Notes: generated by a model from the letters alone, not told the origin. A stretch of 9,167 nt of DNA from Campylobacteraceae bacterium (GCA_027023145.1 JALVWV010000220.1:1-9167); one strand, 5' to 3'; shown: positions 1 through 6,548, numbered from the stretch's first letter. Made by a program: numbers and translations.

Positions 1-2
1 CC

Positions 3-1184
3 CGGACATCGGTGGGGACGTTCAAAGGGATCGAAGCGATCATCGACGACCCCCAGTCGGTCGCCAATGACATTTCCACGTTTGCCGGGCGGATGGTGGA
101 GTTTTCCAAACTCTTTCGTCACAAGGGGCTGTTGGTCGGTGTCGATGAGATCGAGTTGGGTACCGATGCGGATGAAGCGGCTGCCCTGTTCAAAGTCCTG
201 ATTGACACGCTGCGCACACGGGAAATCACGTTTGTTGTAACCACCCACCACAAGCGCCTTGCGGCACTGATGGGGGACGATGAGGAGGTGGAACTGGTTG
301 CAGCATTGTATGATGAAGCCAATCGACGGCCGACGTATACCTTTTTGCAGGGGAGCATCGGCAAGAGCTATGCGTTTGAGACGGCAGAACGCTATGGGAT
401 CTCCCCAGCGGTGATCGAGCGGGCACGGACGTTTTACGGTGAGGACAAGGAGCGCCTAGGAGAGCTCATCGAGCGTTCGAGCGAGCTGGAGCGGACGATG
501 CGGAACAAGATATCTGAACTCGAGGCCCAGCAGGAGGCTCTGTCCAAAAAGCATGCCCATCTTGAGCGTCTCGAAGCGCAGATGAAAGAGGAGCAACGCA
601 AGGTACTCGCCACCTACGAAAACCGCTACAATGCTGCGACCAAACGCGCCCAACAAGCCATCAAAGCCAAAGAATCCACCGAAGGACGTCGCAAACTCAA
701 CGAAGCCCATCGCCACAAACAAAAAGCCCAGCTCCAACCCAAATCCATCACCTATGAGCCGACCATCGGCGATCGGATCAAGTATCGATCTCATCGAGGA
801 GAAGTCGTTGCGCTCAAGGCCAAAGAAGCTACCATTCTCGTTGATGGACTCAAAATGCGTGTCCCCATCGCCGATCTCAAGCGCGTCCAGGAGTCTGTCC
901 CCAAGCCCAAGCCCCCCAAAGTGACGACGAAGGTCGATGCCGACAAAAGCCGTGCCCGTGTCTCGATCAAACTACTGGGGATGTACGGGGATGAAGCCAT
1001 CGAGGCAACCGATCGGTTTATCTCCGATGCTTTGGTGGCCGGTCTTAATGAGGTGGAGATCATCCACGGCACCGGAACAGGTATTCTCGCTAGGTTGATT
1101 ACAGATTACTTAAAGCATCATCCGAAAATCCAAGGGTATTACCGCCCAAAAGGAAATCTTGGGGCGACGATTGTTGAGCTTTAG
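3..1184 (+). CDS. mutS2: MutS2 family protein, C-terminal part (5' end outside window)
   Basis: MutS2 is a MutS-related ATPase that acts on branched DNA or, in some bacteria, on stalled ribosomes; in Helicobacter it suppresses recombination. The reading frame is open from base 3 and begins inside the ATPase domain, so the Walker A loop and the start codon lie upstream. A GTG at 12 is internal. Visible parts in order: the 'DISTFAGRM' MutS signature near 75-101; Walker B 'VGVDEIELGTD' with Asp at 144-146 and Glu at 147-149; 'TTHHKRLAAL' (about 240-270); a long charged coiled coil (about 450-700); a KOW-like segment (about 750-890); and a C-terminal Smr domain (about 950-1184) with the 'HGTGTG' motif (His at 1065-1067) and the typical 'GATIVEL' ending. 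In the Smr domain the usual LDL(R/H/K)G motif reads IKLLG (966-980), so nuclease activity is uncertain. The stop is TAG. The gene converges with the response regulator, 9 nt away, and no terminator hairpin is visible. Confidence 0.95.
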   Translation, partial: RTSVGTFKGIEAIIDDPQSVANDISTFAGRMVEFSKLFRHKGLLVGVDEIELGTDADEAAALFKVLIDTLRTREITFVVTTHHKRLAALMGDDEEVELVAALYDEANRRPTYTFLQGSIGKSYAFETAERYGISPAVIERARTFYGEDKERLGELIERSSELERTMRNKISELEAQQEALSKKHAHLERLEAQMKEEQRKVLATYENRYNAATKRAQQAIKAKESTEGRRKLNEAHRHKQKAQLQPKSITYEPTIGDRIKYRSHRGEVVALKAKEATILVDGLKMRVPIADLKRVQESVPKPKPPKVTTKVDADKSRARVSIKLLGMYGDEAIEATDRFISDALVAGLNEVEIIHGTGTGILARLITDYLKHHPKIQGYYRPKGNLGATIVEL

Positions 1185-1193
1185 GAGTGCTCT

Positions 1194-1859
1194 TTAGAAG
1201 ACTAATTTATACCCTACACCGTATTCGGTACGAAGGTACATGTTCTTCTTGCCAGTGTCTCCCAATTTTTTGCGGATGTTCTTGATATGGTTATCCAAAG
1301 AGCGATCGGAACTGAGATCCGAGAGGAGCCCTAGGAGCTCTTTGCGTTCAAGGGTCTGGTTGCGGTGGCGGATGAGCAGGGAGAGGATTTTAAATTCAAT
1401 GGAGGTCAAGTCCAGCAGTTTGTCTTTGAAATAGATATTGAAATCCTCAATGACAAAAAGGCTCTTCTCCTCTGCTTCTTGTACTTTGATAGTGCTGTGA
1501 CGGCTCAGCTGCACCCAAATACGGGCTTCAAGCTCTTCCATATCAATGGGTTTGACCATATAGTCGTTGGCACCATAGCGGAAGGCGAGTATTTTGGATT
1601 TGGTATCGCTGTAAGCACTGAGGACAATGGTGGGGATAGGAACGGTATCTTTGATCCCTTTGAGCACTTCAAATCCGTTGAAATCCGGGAGATTGAGATC
1701 CAAAAGTAAGATATCATAGTTTCCTTGCTTGACGTGCGACATCCCGTCCGTCGCCGTAAAGACCGCCGTCACATCAAAATCAGCATCGGTTAAGTGATTG
1801 GTGATCAGTTCGCTGGCCAGCTCATCATCTTCGACGATCAGGATTCTTAAGTTTTTCAT
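1194..1859 (-). CDS. OmpR-family response regulator (receiver + winged helix)
   Basis: This 221-aa DNA-binding response regulator is probably the partner of the divergent histidine kinase at 2002-4401. Residues 1-120 form a receiver domain with the acidic pair D11/D12, phospho-acceptor D54 ('LLLDLNLPDFNG'), S81 in the Thr/Ser switch position and K103 before Pro104; all expected catalytic positions are present. Residues about 130-221 form the trans_reg_C winged helix ('LTSIEFKILSLL', then 'LDNHIKNIRKKLG', ending 'RTEYGVGYKLVF'). The ATG start is supported by an AAGGA ribosome site 5 nt upstream (1865-1869, minus strand) and by the receiver beginning directly at 'LRILIVEDDE'. It should act in the cytoplasm as a phosphorylation-dependent transcription factor. 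Tandem ATTAAACAG repeats lie 56 bp upstream, between it and the kinase, suggesting autoregulation (inference). The target genes cannot be read from the sequence. Family assignment is secure; pairing with the kinase rests on adjacency. Confidence 0.93.
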   Translation of the reverse strand: MKNLRILIVEDDELASELITNHLTDADFDVTAVFTATDGMSHVKQGNYDILLLDLNLPDFNGFEVLKGIKDTVPIPTIVLSAYSDTKSKILAFRYGANDYMVKPIDMEELEARIWVQLSRHSTIKVQEAEEKSLFVIEDFNIYFKDKLLDLTSIEFKILSLLIRHRNQTLERKELLGLLSDLSSDRSLDNHIKNIRKKLGDTGKKNMYLRTEYGVGYKLVF

Positions 1860-1864
1860 GAGTA

Positions 1865-1869
1865 TCCTT
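1865..1869 (-). promoter_or_regulatory. Ribosome binding site of the response regulator
   Basis: On the minus strand AAGGA stands 5 nt before the ATG at 1859, which fixes the start of the response regulator. Confidence 0.75.
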
Positions 1870-1907
1870 GCTTCTCTTAAATGTTTTTAGACAACACTAT
1901 GACATAA

Positions 1908-1964
1908 GTTTAATATTAAACAGATTAAACAGATTTTATCTCTGTTTTCCTTAGAATTAAACGG
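1908..1964. promoter_or_regulatory. Candidate operator in the divergent regulator/kinase promoter region
   Basis: The 142-bp gap between the two divergent signalling genes holds a perfect 14-bp palindrome GTTTAATATTAAAC (1908-1921). Its right half opens two exact tandem copies of ATTAAACAG (1915-1923 and 1924-1932). A third near-copy, ATTAAACGG, is at 1956-1964, and an inverted half, CTGTTTT, is at 1942-1948. OmpR-type regulators commonly bind tandem direct repeats with about one helical turn spacing; 9 bp is slightly short of that. The repeats are seen directly. Their role as the binding site of the adjacent regulator, and control of both genes from it, are inferred. Confidence 0.5.
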
Positions 1965-1970
1965 TAAAAT
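1965..1970 (+). promoter_or_regulatory. Possible -10 element for the sensor kinase gene
   Basis: TAAAAT differs from TATAAT at one base and sits 31 nt before the kinase ATG. It directly abuts the third ATTAAAC-type repeat, so a regulator bound there would contact polymerase. No convincing -35 is visible, which is common for sigma-70 promoters in Campylobacterota. A matching minus-strand promoter for the regulator could not be picked out with confidence. Confidence 0.35.
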
Positions 1971-2001
1971 AGAAGCAAATAATTACGAGGTAACACCATT
2001 C

Positions 2002-4401
2002 ATGATTTTTTTGAACAACATAATGAAGATTTGGGTGCTGTTTGGCATATATTTTTCGGTAAGTACGGCACAAAATTTTCAAGACTCCCTCACAAAAGCA
2101 GAACGCGATTATCTCGCAAAACACCCAATCATCCGAGCGCATAATGAGGAGAATTGGCCTCCATTCAACTTCAATGTTAATGGGAAACCAAAAGGATTTT
2201 CCGTTGATTTGATGAATGTGTTGGCTCAAAAAATTGGAGTGAAGGTACAATATGTCAGTGGTTATTGCTGGGAAGAGTTTGTGCAGATGCTCCCTACCCG
2301 TGCCCTGGATATTATCATCAACATGTCGATAACAGATGAACGCAAAAAAAACATGGCACTTACTCACCCTTATATCCATGCCAAAAATGCGATTTATACC
2401 AATGCAAAAAAGCACGCTTACTACACGCTTAAAGAGCTTCGAGGGAAAAAAGTAGCACTGGTCAAAGATTTTTTTATTCAAAAATACATCCAAAAGCATT
2501 ATCCTAGTATCCAACAAGTTTTGGTGCCGGATTTGTTGAGTGCCTTGCAAAAATTATCGTTTGAGAAAGTGGATGCTGTGGTGGGAAAGCAAGTGGTTGT
2601 GGATTACCTTTTGAGAGAAAATCTCATTTCGAGTATTTTGGCTACAGATTACATCAAAGAACCCGGAACCATCAGCCATTTGGCTTTTGCTGCCGATAAA
2701 AAAGATGCGATACTGATTCGTATCCTTGACAAGGCACTCAAAAGCTTGAAGCCTCAGGTGCTTGAACGTCTCAAGCACAAATGGTTTGGGATCAACGCAC
2801 TGCTCGATACCCGAGAACTCCTAAGTCCAGAAGAGAAAACGTATCTTGATGGCAAAAAGCAACTGCGTGTTTGTTACCGCACGAAACATATACCTATTGA
2901 AGGGGAAGGAAAGGCTGGTCCGGAAGGGATCGTAATCGATACGGTAAAAACAATAGGAAGGCGACTCAAAATCAACACAGCATTTGTCCCAACAGAATCA
3001 CGAAAGGAGTCCCTCAATCTGTTGCGCACGCAACGCTGCGATGTGATGTCCGAAGCGACACGGATATCCCAAAAAGCAAAGGGTTTTCTCTTTACGCGCC
3101 CCTTTTTGCATTATGCGATGGTGATAGTTACTCGGGAGGATGCAGAATCAATCGGAAGCTTGCATGAAGCCAAACATAAGACGTGTGCTCTTTGGAAGGA
3201 CAATCCCCTGATGAGCTATTTTCGAAAGAAACATCCAGATGTTCAGCTGCATGTTGTCAAAGATATCAAAGAGGCGATGAGAGCCATCCAGAGGGGGCAG
3301 GCAGATTTTTCCATCGTTCCTGAAGCCATATATACCCACTGGAAATTGCAGGAAAACTATCGGGGATTGAGGGTGTCGGGCTTTGCCCCCATGCAGGCAA
3401 ATTTATGTCTTGTCGTATCCAAAAACAGTCCAAAACTTCTCAGTATTTTGAATAAAGTTATACAGACAACTCCTCAGGAGGCGTACCGTGCCATCAGTGA
3501 TAAGTGGTTGAAAAAATCCGTGATTAAGAGGGTGGATTACACAGCATTTTTTCAAATATTTGCGGTGGCATTTTTGATCATTGGCGGCATTTTGGTGGCA
3601 TATAGGAGGCAGCAAAAGTTGCTGCATCATATCGAGGAGCTAAATGTATCCCTAGAAGAGAAGATCTCGGCTGCGCTGGAAGAGAACGAAGAGCAGAAAT
3701 TGATGATGATGCATCAGGATCGTCTCGCACGTATGGGGGAGATGATCTCCATGATCGCCCACCAGTGGCGTCAGCCTCTCAACAACCTCGCACTCTCTAA
3801 TCAACTGTTGATTTCTAAATACTTCAAGGGGACACTGGATGATCAAGCCATTGCCCATTTCAAAGAAGTGTCTCAAAAGCAGATCCATTACATGTCGGAA
3901 ACCATTGATGACTTTAGAAGTTTTAACAAAACTGACAAGAAAAAAACACTCTTTTGTGTTCGAGATGTTGTCAAAGAGATGGTGGATCGTACTCGTCTTT
4001 TGTACGAGAGCCTTGGTATTGTCATCCATTATCATGGAGACACTTCGGCTCAGTTTAATGGATACCCAAATGAGCTTGCTCATGCGATACAAAACTTGAT
4101 AGCAAATGCCAGAGATGCGCTGAAGGAACAAGCCGTTTCCCCTAAAGAGATTTTTATTCATGTTTACGAAAGCACTAAGGGAATTTATATCAGTGTCAGG
4201 GACAATGCCGGAGGAATCCCCAAAGAGATACAAGGTCAGATTTTCGAGCCCTATTTTTCAACAAAAGACAAAAGGAATGGTACTGGGCTTGGGTTGTATA
4301 TGACGAATGTTATTATCCGAGAGCATATGGGCTCCGACATTGTTGTCAACCACAGAAAGGATGGAACGGAATTTGTGATTATCTTGAAACCCACCTCGTG
4401 A
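2002..4401 (+). CDS. Sensor histidine kinase with two tandem periplasmic solute-binding (SBP_bac_3) domains
   Basis: This 799-aa membrane sensor kinase begins with a hydrophobic signal-type segment (about residues 8-23, ending near 'SVSTA'). Two type-3 solute-binding (Venus flytrap) domains follow at about 30-264 and 287-503, then one clear transmembrane helix (516-535), a charged coiled linker, HisKA with 'IAHQWRQPL' (phospho-acceptor H587) and a HATPase domain. The latter has the N box 'NLIANARDAL' (698-707), G1 'DNAGGIP' (from D734), F box 'FEPYFS' and G2 'GTGLGL' (760-765). The flytraps should sit in the periplasm and the kinase in the cytoplasm. There is no PAS, receiver or Hpt domain, so it is a short BvgS-like layout. 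The first flytrap keeps the amino-acid-binding style 'SITDER' (R114); the second has 'EATRISQKAKG' there, so its ligand pocket looks altered. The ATG is preceded by GAGG 11 nt upstream, somewhat far; Met8 (2023) is an alternative start giving a more typical signal peptide. The gene is AT-richer than its flanks by eye. The ligand is unknown. Confidence 0.93.
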   Translation: MIFLNNIMKIWVLFGIYFSVSTAQNFQDSLTKAERDYLAKHPIIRAHNEENWPPFNFNVNGKPKGFSVDLMNVLAQKIGVKVQYVSGYCWEEFVQMLPTRALDIIINMSITDERKKNMALTHPYIHAKNAIYTNAKKHAYYTLKELRGKKVALVKDFFIQKYIQKHYPSIQQVLVPDLLSALQKLSFEKVDAVVGKQVVVDYLLRENLISSILATDYIKEPGTISHLAFAADKKDAILIRILDKALKSLKPQVLERLKHKWFGINALLDTRELLSPEEKTYLDGKKQLRVCYRTKHIPIEGEGKAGPEGIVIDTVKTIGRRLKINTAFVPTESRKESLNLLRTQRCDVMSEATRISQKAKGFLFTRPFLHYAMVIVTREDAESIGSLHEAKHKTCALWKDNPLMSYFRKKHPDVQLHVVKDIKEAMRAIQRGQADFSIVPEAIYTHWKLQENYRGLRVSGFAPMQANLCLVVSKNSPKLLSILNKVIQTTPQEAYRAISDKWLKKSVIKRVDYTAFFQIFAVAFLIIGGILVAYRRQQKLLHHIEELNVSLEEKISAALEENEEQKLMMMHQDRLARMGEMISMIAHQWRQPLNNLALSNQLLISKYFKGTLDDQAIAHFKEVSQKQIHYMSETIDDFRSFNKTDKKKTLFCVRDVVKEMVDRTRLLYESLGIVIHYHGDTSAQFNGYPNELAHAIQNLIANARDALKEQAVSPKEIFIHVYESTKGIYISVRDNAGGIPKEIQGQIFEPYFSTKDKRNGTGLGLYMTNVIIREHMGSDIVVNHRKDGTEFVIILKPTS

Positions 4402-4425
4402 GATACCCAAAAACCGGAAAATTTG

Positions 4426-4434
4426 TGGTATAAT
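4426..4434 (+). promoter_or_regulatory. Extended -10 promoter of the three-gene run
   Basis: TGGTATAAT contains a perfect TATAAT (4429-4434) with an upstream TG dinucleotide, making an extended -10. It lies 33 nt before the GTG at 4468 and just after the kinase stop. The bases following the -10 (GCGC) form a GC-rich discriminator and are identical to those following the -10 of rhlE. No -35 is evident. Confidence 0.65.
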
Positions 4435-4467
4435 GCGCGATGATATTTTCGACAGCAAAGGAATAGT

Positions 4468-5046
4468 GTGAGCATCAAAGACGAATTGCAACATGTTAAA
4501 GACGAGTTGAGTAGTGACGAGAAGATACTCGAGAGTGCGTTCAAGCTGGAGCGTCTTTATAAGAAGTACAAGACACTTATCTGGGGGATATTGATCCTTG
4601 TGCTCGTCGGTGTCGGTGGTAATATTGCTTGGAGAGCCTACCAGCAGAACAAGCTTGATACCGCCAATCAGGCTTTTCTCTCTCTCCAGAAGAATCCGGA
4701 TAATAAGGATGCTGTCGCGACGCTCAAAAGCAACAATCCTGAACTCTATACGCTGTTTGCTCTGAATCAGGCACTTAAAAATCAACAAGTAAAGACCCTG
4801 AAAACATTTGAGAATAATCAAGACCCGCTGATTGCTGATATTGCCCGATACCATGCCGGTGCCCTAGAAGGGAAACCGGTCGATTCGGTTTATTACCACG
4901 ATTTGACCGTCGTCGAAGAAGCCTATGTTGACCTCAAGACAGGAAAGAAAGCTGCGGCAAAAAGCAAGCTGTCTCTGATTGCCGAGGATTCTCCTGTTGC
5001 TAAGATTGCCCAACTCTTGAAACACGACACTCTCGACCTCAAATAG
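4468..5046 (+). CDS. Single-pass membrane protein with periplasmic tail, YfgM/TPR-like architecture
   Basis: This 192-aa protein has a charged cytoplasmic N-terminus (residues 1-35, rich in Lys and Glu), one transmembrane helix (about 36-55, 'LIWGILILVLVGVGGNIAW') and a helical, Ala/Leu/Lys-rich C-terminal region predicted to be periplasmic. Size, topology and the helical tail recall E. coli YfgM, a TPR-fold partner of the Sec translocon and PpiD, but I see no diagnostic motif; the likeness is architectural only. It starts at GTG, chosen because AAGGA (4458-4462) stands 5 nt upstream and the frame shows no better start. It is the first gene after the 4426-4434 promoter, and only 6 nt separate its TAG from the recombinase ATG, so the two are probably co-transcribed. 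The function is unproven. Confidence 0.85.
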   Translation: MSIKDELQHVKDELSSDEKILESAFKLERLYKKYKTLIWGILILVLVGVGGNIAWRAYQQNKLDTANQAFLSLQKNPDNKDAVATLKSNNPELYTLFALNQALKNQQVKTLKTFENNQDPLIADIARYHAGALEGKPVDSVYYHDLTVVEEAYVDLKTGKKAAAKSKLSLIAEDSPVAKIAQLLKHDTLDLK

Positions 5047-5052
5047 CCGTTC

Positions 5053-5877
5053 ATGAGTGATATTCTCGAAGCTTTCGAAGAATATCTTTCCGTGACCCGT
5101 GCGCTCGATCCTTTGACGGTGGAGGCATATCTGCGGGATCTCTCCCAGTTGGAGTCGTTTGCTCCCGAACCTCTTATCCGACGCAACACGCAAGATATTC
5201 TTACCTTTCTTGCTCAGTTTGACAACAAGCGTACCCTCAATCGAAAACTCTCAGCCATCAATGTATTTTTTGACTTTTGTCATCGTCATGACTTCACCGC
5301 CACGACAATTAAGGTTCCAATGGCACGTACCCCAAAGACCCTCCCGAAGTATGTGGGTTACGATGCGATCATGGCAGGTATTTCCGGGATTGATCGGAGC
5401 ACACTCCTCGGCTTGCGGGACTACGCACTGATCCTGTTTCTCTATGCCAGCGGTGCCCGGATCAGTGAAGCGCTTTCCACGCAACGTAGCGACCTGCATG
5501 AGGGGTGGTTGACGATCCGCTTTGCCAAAGGGGAGAAGGAGCGGGTCGTCCCTATCGCACCAGTGGCTCTTGAGGCGATTGATGCCTATCTCACTGCCGC
5601 CGATATGCGCAGCAATGCTCTGTGGGTCAATTATCGCGGGGAGCCTCTCAGTCGCATTTCGGCGTATAAAATCACCCGAAAATATCTCGGTGTCTCTCCG
5701 CATGTCCTGCGGCATTCCTTCGCCTCAGCGCTTATCCTCGGGGGGGCTGATCTGCGGGTTGTACAGGAGTTGTTGGGGCACGCTTCGCTGGTCACTACCC
5801 AAATCTACACCCACATTGAACGCCGCCATCTTGAAGAGACGGTTTACCACTATCACCCCCTCGGAGATTCCGTATGA
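5053..5877 (+). CDS. Xer-type tyrosine recombinase
   Basis: This 274-aa integrase-family recombinase has an N-terminal SAM-like core-binding domain (about residues 1-90, starting 'FEEYLSVTRALDPLTVEAYLRDL') and a C-terminal catalytic domain (about 105-265). All catalytic residues are visible: R136 ('ASGARISEAL'), K159 ('AKGEKERVVPI'), H217 and R220 ('HVLRHSFAS'), H243 ('LLGHASL') and nucleophile Y252 ('TTQIYTHI'). It is therefore expected to cut and join DNA by 3'-phosphotyrosine exchange. The housekeeping setting, with no phage genes and an operon with conserved-looking proteins, favours chromosome-dimer resolution at a dif-type site. Helicobacter and Campylobacter XerH proteins are around 350-360 aa, so this one is closer in length to XerC/XerD (about 300); I therefore assign no letter. 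There is no clear Shine-Dalgarno site before the ATG, which sits 6 nt after the upstream stop, suggesting translational coupling. No dif-like palindrome was seen nearby. Confidence 0.92.
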   Translation: MSDILEAFEEYLSVTRALDPLTVEAYLRDLSQLESFAPEPLIRRNTQDILTFLAQFDNKRTLNRKLSAINVFFDFCHRHDFTATTIKVPMARTPKTLPKYVGYDAIMAGISGIDRSTLLGLRDYALILFLYASGARISEALSTQRSDLHEGWLTIRFAKGEKERVVPIAPVALEAIDAYLTAADMRSNALWVNYRGEPLSRISAYKITRKYLGVSPHVLRHSFASALILGGADLRVVQELLGHASLVTTQIYTHIERRHLEETVYHYHPLGDSV

Positions 5878-6197
5878 AAACCATTGTCGAACATTTGAGA
5901 ATCCACGGTATCCTGTGCAGAAAACTCTCAGAAGTCTCTCCAAAAGAGTTGGGTACACGCAAGCGAATCACTTTGTATGTTGGCGTGAATCTTGAGGGGT
6001 ACTATTGCAGTGTTATGGTGCTGTCTAAAAAGAGTAGAGTGCTGCGAAAAGAGGCAGAAGTATTGGAAGAATTGCATCAAAAAATGGAGAGCTGGAAAGG
6101 GACAAAGATCCCGAAAAAATACATTCGGGTGGATGCCCCGCTCTGCTCCAAAGCCAAAGCATGGATGGAGCAGGAGGGGTGGATGTTCCTGGAGTAG
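5874..6197 (+). CDS. Small protein of unknown function, overlapping the recombinase stop
   Basis: I do not recognise this 107-aa protein. Its ATG overlaps the recombinase TGA (ATGA, 5874-5877), a classic translational-coupling arrangement, so it is made from the same message as the recombinase. The sequence is basic. It has a likely beta-rich segment ('RITLYVGVNLEGYYCSVMVL', about residues 31-50), a charged helix (about 57-73), a Lys-rich stretch ('GTKIPKKYIRVDAP') and an aromatic C-terminus ('AWMEQEGWMFLE'). There are three cysteines (15, 45, 91) but no metal-binding spacing. There is no signal peptide or transmembrane helix, so it should be cytoplasmic. Coupling to the recombinase could mean a partner role, but that is inference only. 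Its TAG is 1 nt from the stop of the convergent YdcH-like gene. Normal codon use, tight packing and the ATGA overlap support it as a real gene. Confidence 0.8.
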   Translation: MKTIVEHLRIHGILCRKLSEVSPKELGTRKRITLYVGVNLEGYYCSVMVLSKKSRVLRKEAEVLEELHQKMESWKGTKIPKKYIRVDAPLCSKAKAWMEQEGWMFLE

Positions 6198-6198
6198 A

Positions 6199-6423
6199 TT
6201 AACTCTGGCTTTTGCGGTATTCGAGGATCATTTTGAGGGCTTCGTCCTTGAGGAGAAGTTTCTCTTTTTTAAGGGTCTCGAGCTCCATGTCACTCAGATG
6301 AAGACGCCCTTCATCGGCATCGGTGGCTTGTTGATCCAGTTCATTGTGTTTTTCAAAAATTTTGGCGAAGTGGGCATTGCTCTGCTTGAGAGCGCTGATT
6401 TCGTCTCGGTATTCTGCTAACAT
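6199..6423 (-). CDS. YdcH/DUF465 family small helical protein
   Basis: This 74-aa protein matches the YdcH (DUF465) family, whose members are about 70-80 aa, helical and of unclear role. Visible family features are 'EYRDEISALKQSNAHFAKIFEKHNELD' split over the first helix, with the characteristic 'HF..(I/L)FE.HNELD' pattern, then 'LSDMELETLKKEKLLLKD' in the second helix; together they predict a helical hairpin. The ATG at 6423 was chosen over longer upstream starts because a perfect AAGGAG lies 5 nt before it (6429-6434) and the family begins at exactly this point; an in-frame start at 6528 would add 35 unrelated residues and read through the promoter. There is no signal peptide. It is divergent from rhlE and convergent with the 107-aa unknown gene, with a 1-nt gap. 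Family assignment is confident; function is unknown. Confidence 0.9.
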   Translation of the reverse strand: MLAEYRDEISALKQSNAHFAKIFEKHNELDQQATDADEGRLHLSDMELETLKKEKLLLKDEALKMILEYRKSQS

Positions 6424-6428
6424 ATTAG

Positions 6429-6434
6429 CTCCTT
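6429..6434 (-). promoter_or_regulatory. Ribosome binding site deciding the YdcH-like start
   Basis: On the minus strand AAGGAG, then CTAAT, then ATG. The ideal site and spacing select the 74-aa form over the longer open frame. Confidence 0.8.
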
Positions 6435-6451
6435 GGGTTTTGGTATATCCC

Positions 6452-6459
6452 ATTATAAT
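6452..6459. promoter_or_regulatory. Symmetric -10 box, likely promoter of the YdcH-like gene
   Basis: ATTATAAT is self-complementary, so it reads TATAAT on the minus strand (6452-6457) and on the plus strand (6454-6459). On the minus strand it lies 28 nt before the ATG at 6423, giving a leader of roughly 22 nt with the ribosome site in place. The plus-strand reading would start a transcript about 120 nt before rhlE and is less likely to be its main promoter. Confidence 0.55.
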
Positions 6460-6482
6460 ATTTTTGGGGTTAGAAGGTGTTG

Positions 6483-6510
6483 ACCCAAATCCGTAAATAA
6501 AAATTTGGGT
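6483..6510. repeat. Inverted repeat ACCCAAAT...ATTTGGGT between YdcH-like gene and rhlE
   Basis: ACCCAAAT (6483-6490) and ATTTGGGT (6503-6510) are perfect 8-bp inverted arms with a 12-nt spacer. Related G-rich tracts lie nearby, TTGGGTTTTGG (from 6434) and TTTTTGGGGTT (from 6460). The repeat stands 33 bp upstream of the rhlE -10, an operator-like position. It has no T-run as an intrinsic terminator would. The role is unknown. Confidence 0.45.
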
Positions 6511-6542
6511 TTGATTCGGGGTCGCCAATAGGACGATTACGC

Positions 6543-6548
6543 TATAAT
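6543..6548 (+). promoter_or_regulatory. -10 element of rhlE
   Basis: A perfect TATAAT lies 35 nt before the rhlE ATG, followed by GCGC as at the 4429 promoter. No recognisable -35 is found at 16-18 bp. An AAGG ribosome site (6572-6575) stands 8 nt before the ATG. Confidence 0.6.

Noticed and set aside
456..794. Minus-strand open frame within mutS2 encoding a hydrophobic protein
   Set aside because: It is antisense to the coiled-coil part of mutS2; the Leu/Phe-rich translation is the mirror of Lys/Glu codons and it has no ribosome site.
12..1184. GTG at 12 as the start of mutS2
   Set aside because: The frame is open upstream to base 3, and the protein would begin inside the MutS ATPase domain without Walker A; this is a window-edge truncation.
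1185..1193. Bidirectional terminator between mutS2 and the regulator
   Set aside because: The gap is only 9 nt and no hairpin with a T-run could be found there.
4402..5052. A dif-type recombination site next to the recombinase
   Set aside because: No pair of about 11-bp inverted arms with a 6-8 bp centre was seen around the gene; the flanks are coding.
6424..6528. Longer N-terminus for the YdcH-like gene
   Set aside because: It would read through the -10 box and ribosome site; the ideal AAGGAG and the family's usual length point to the start at 6423.
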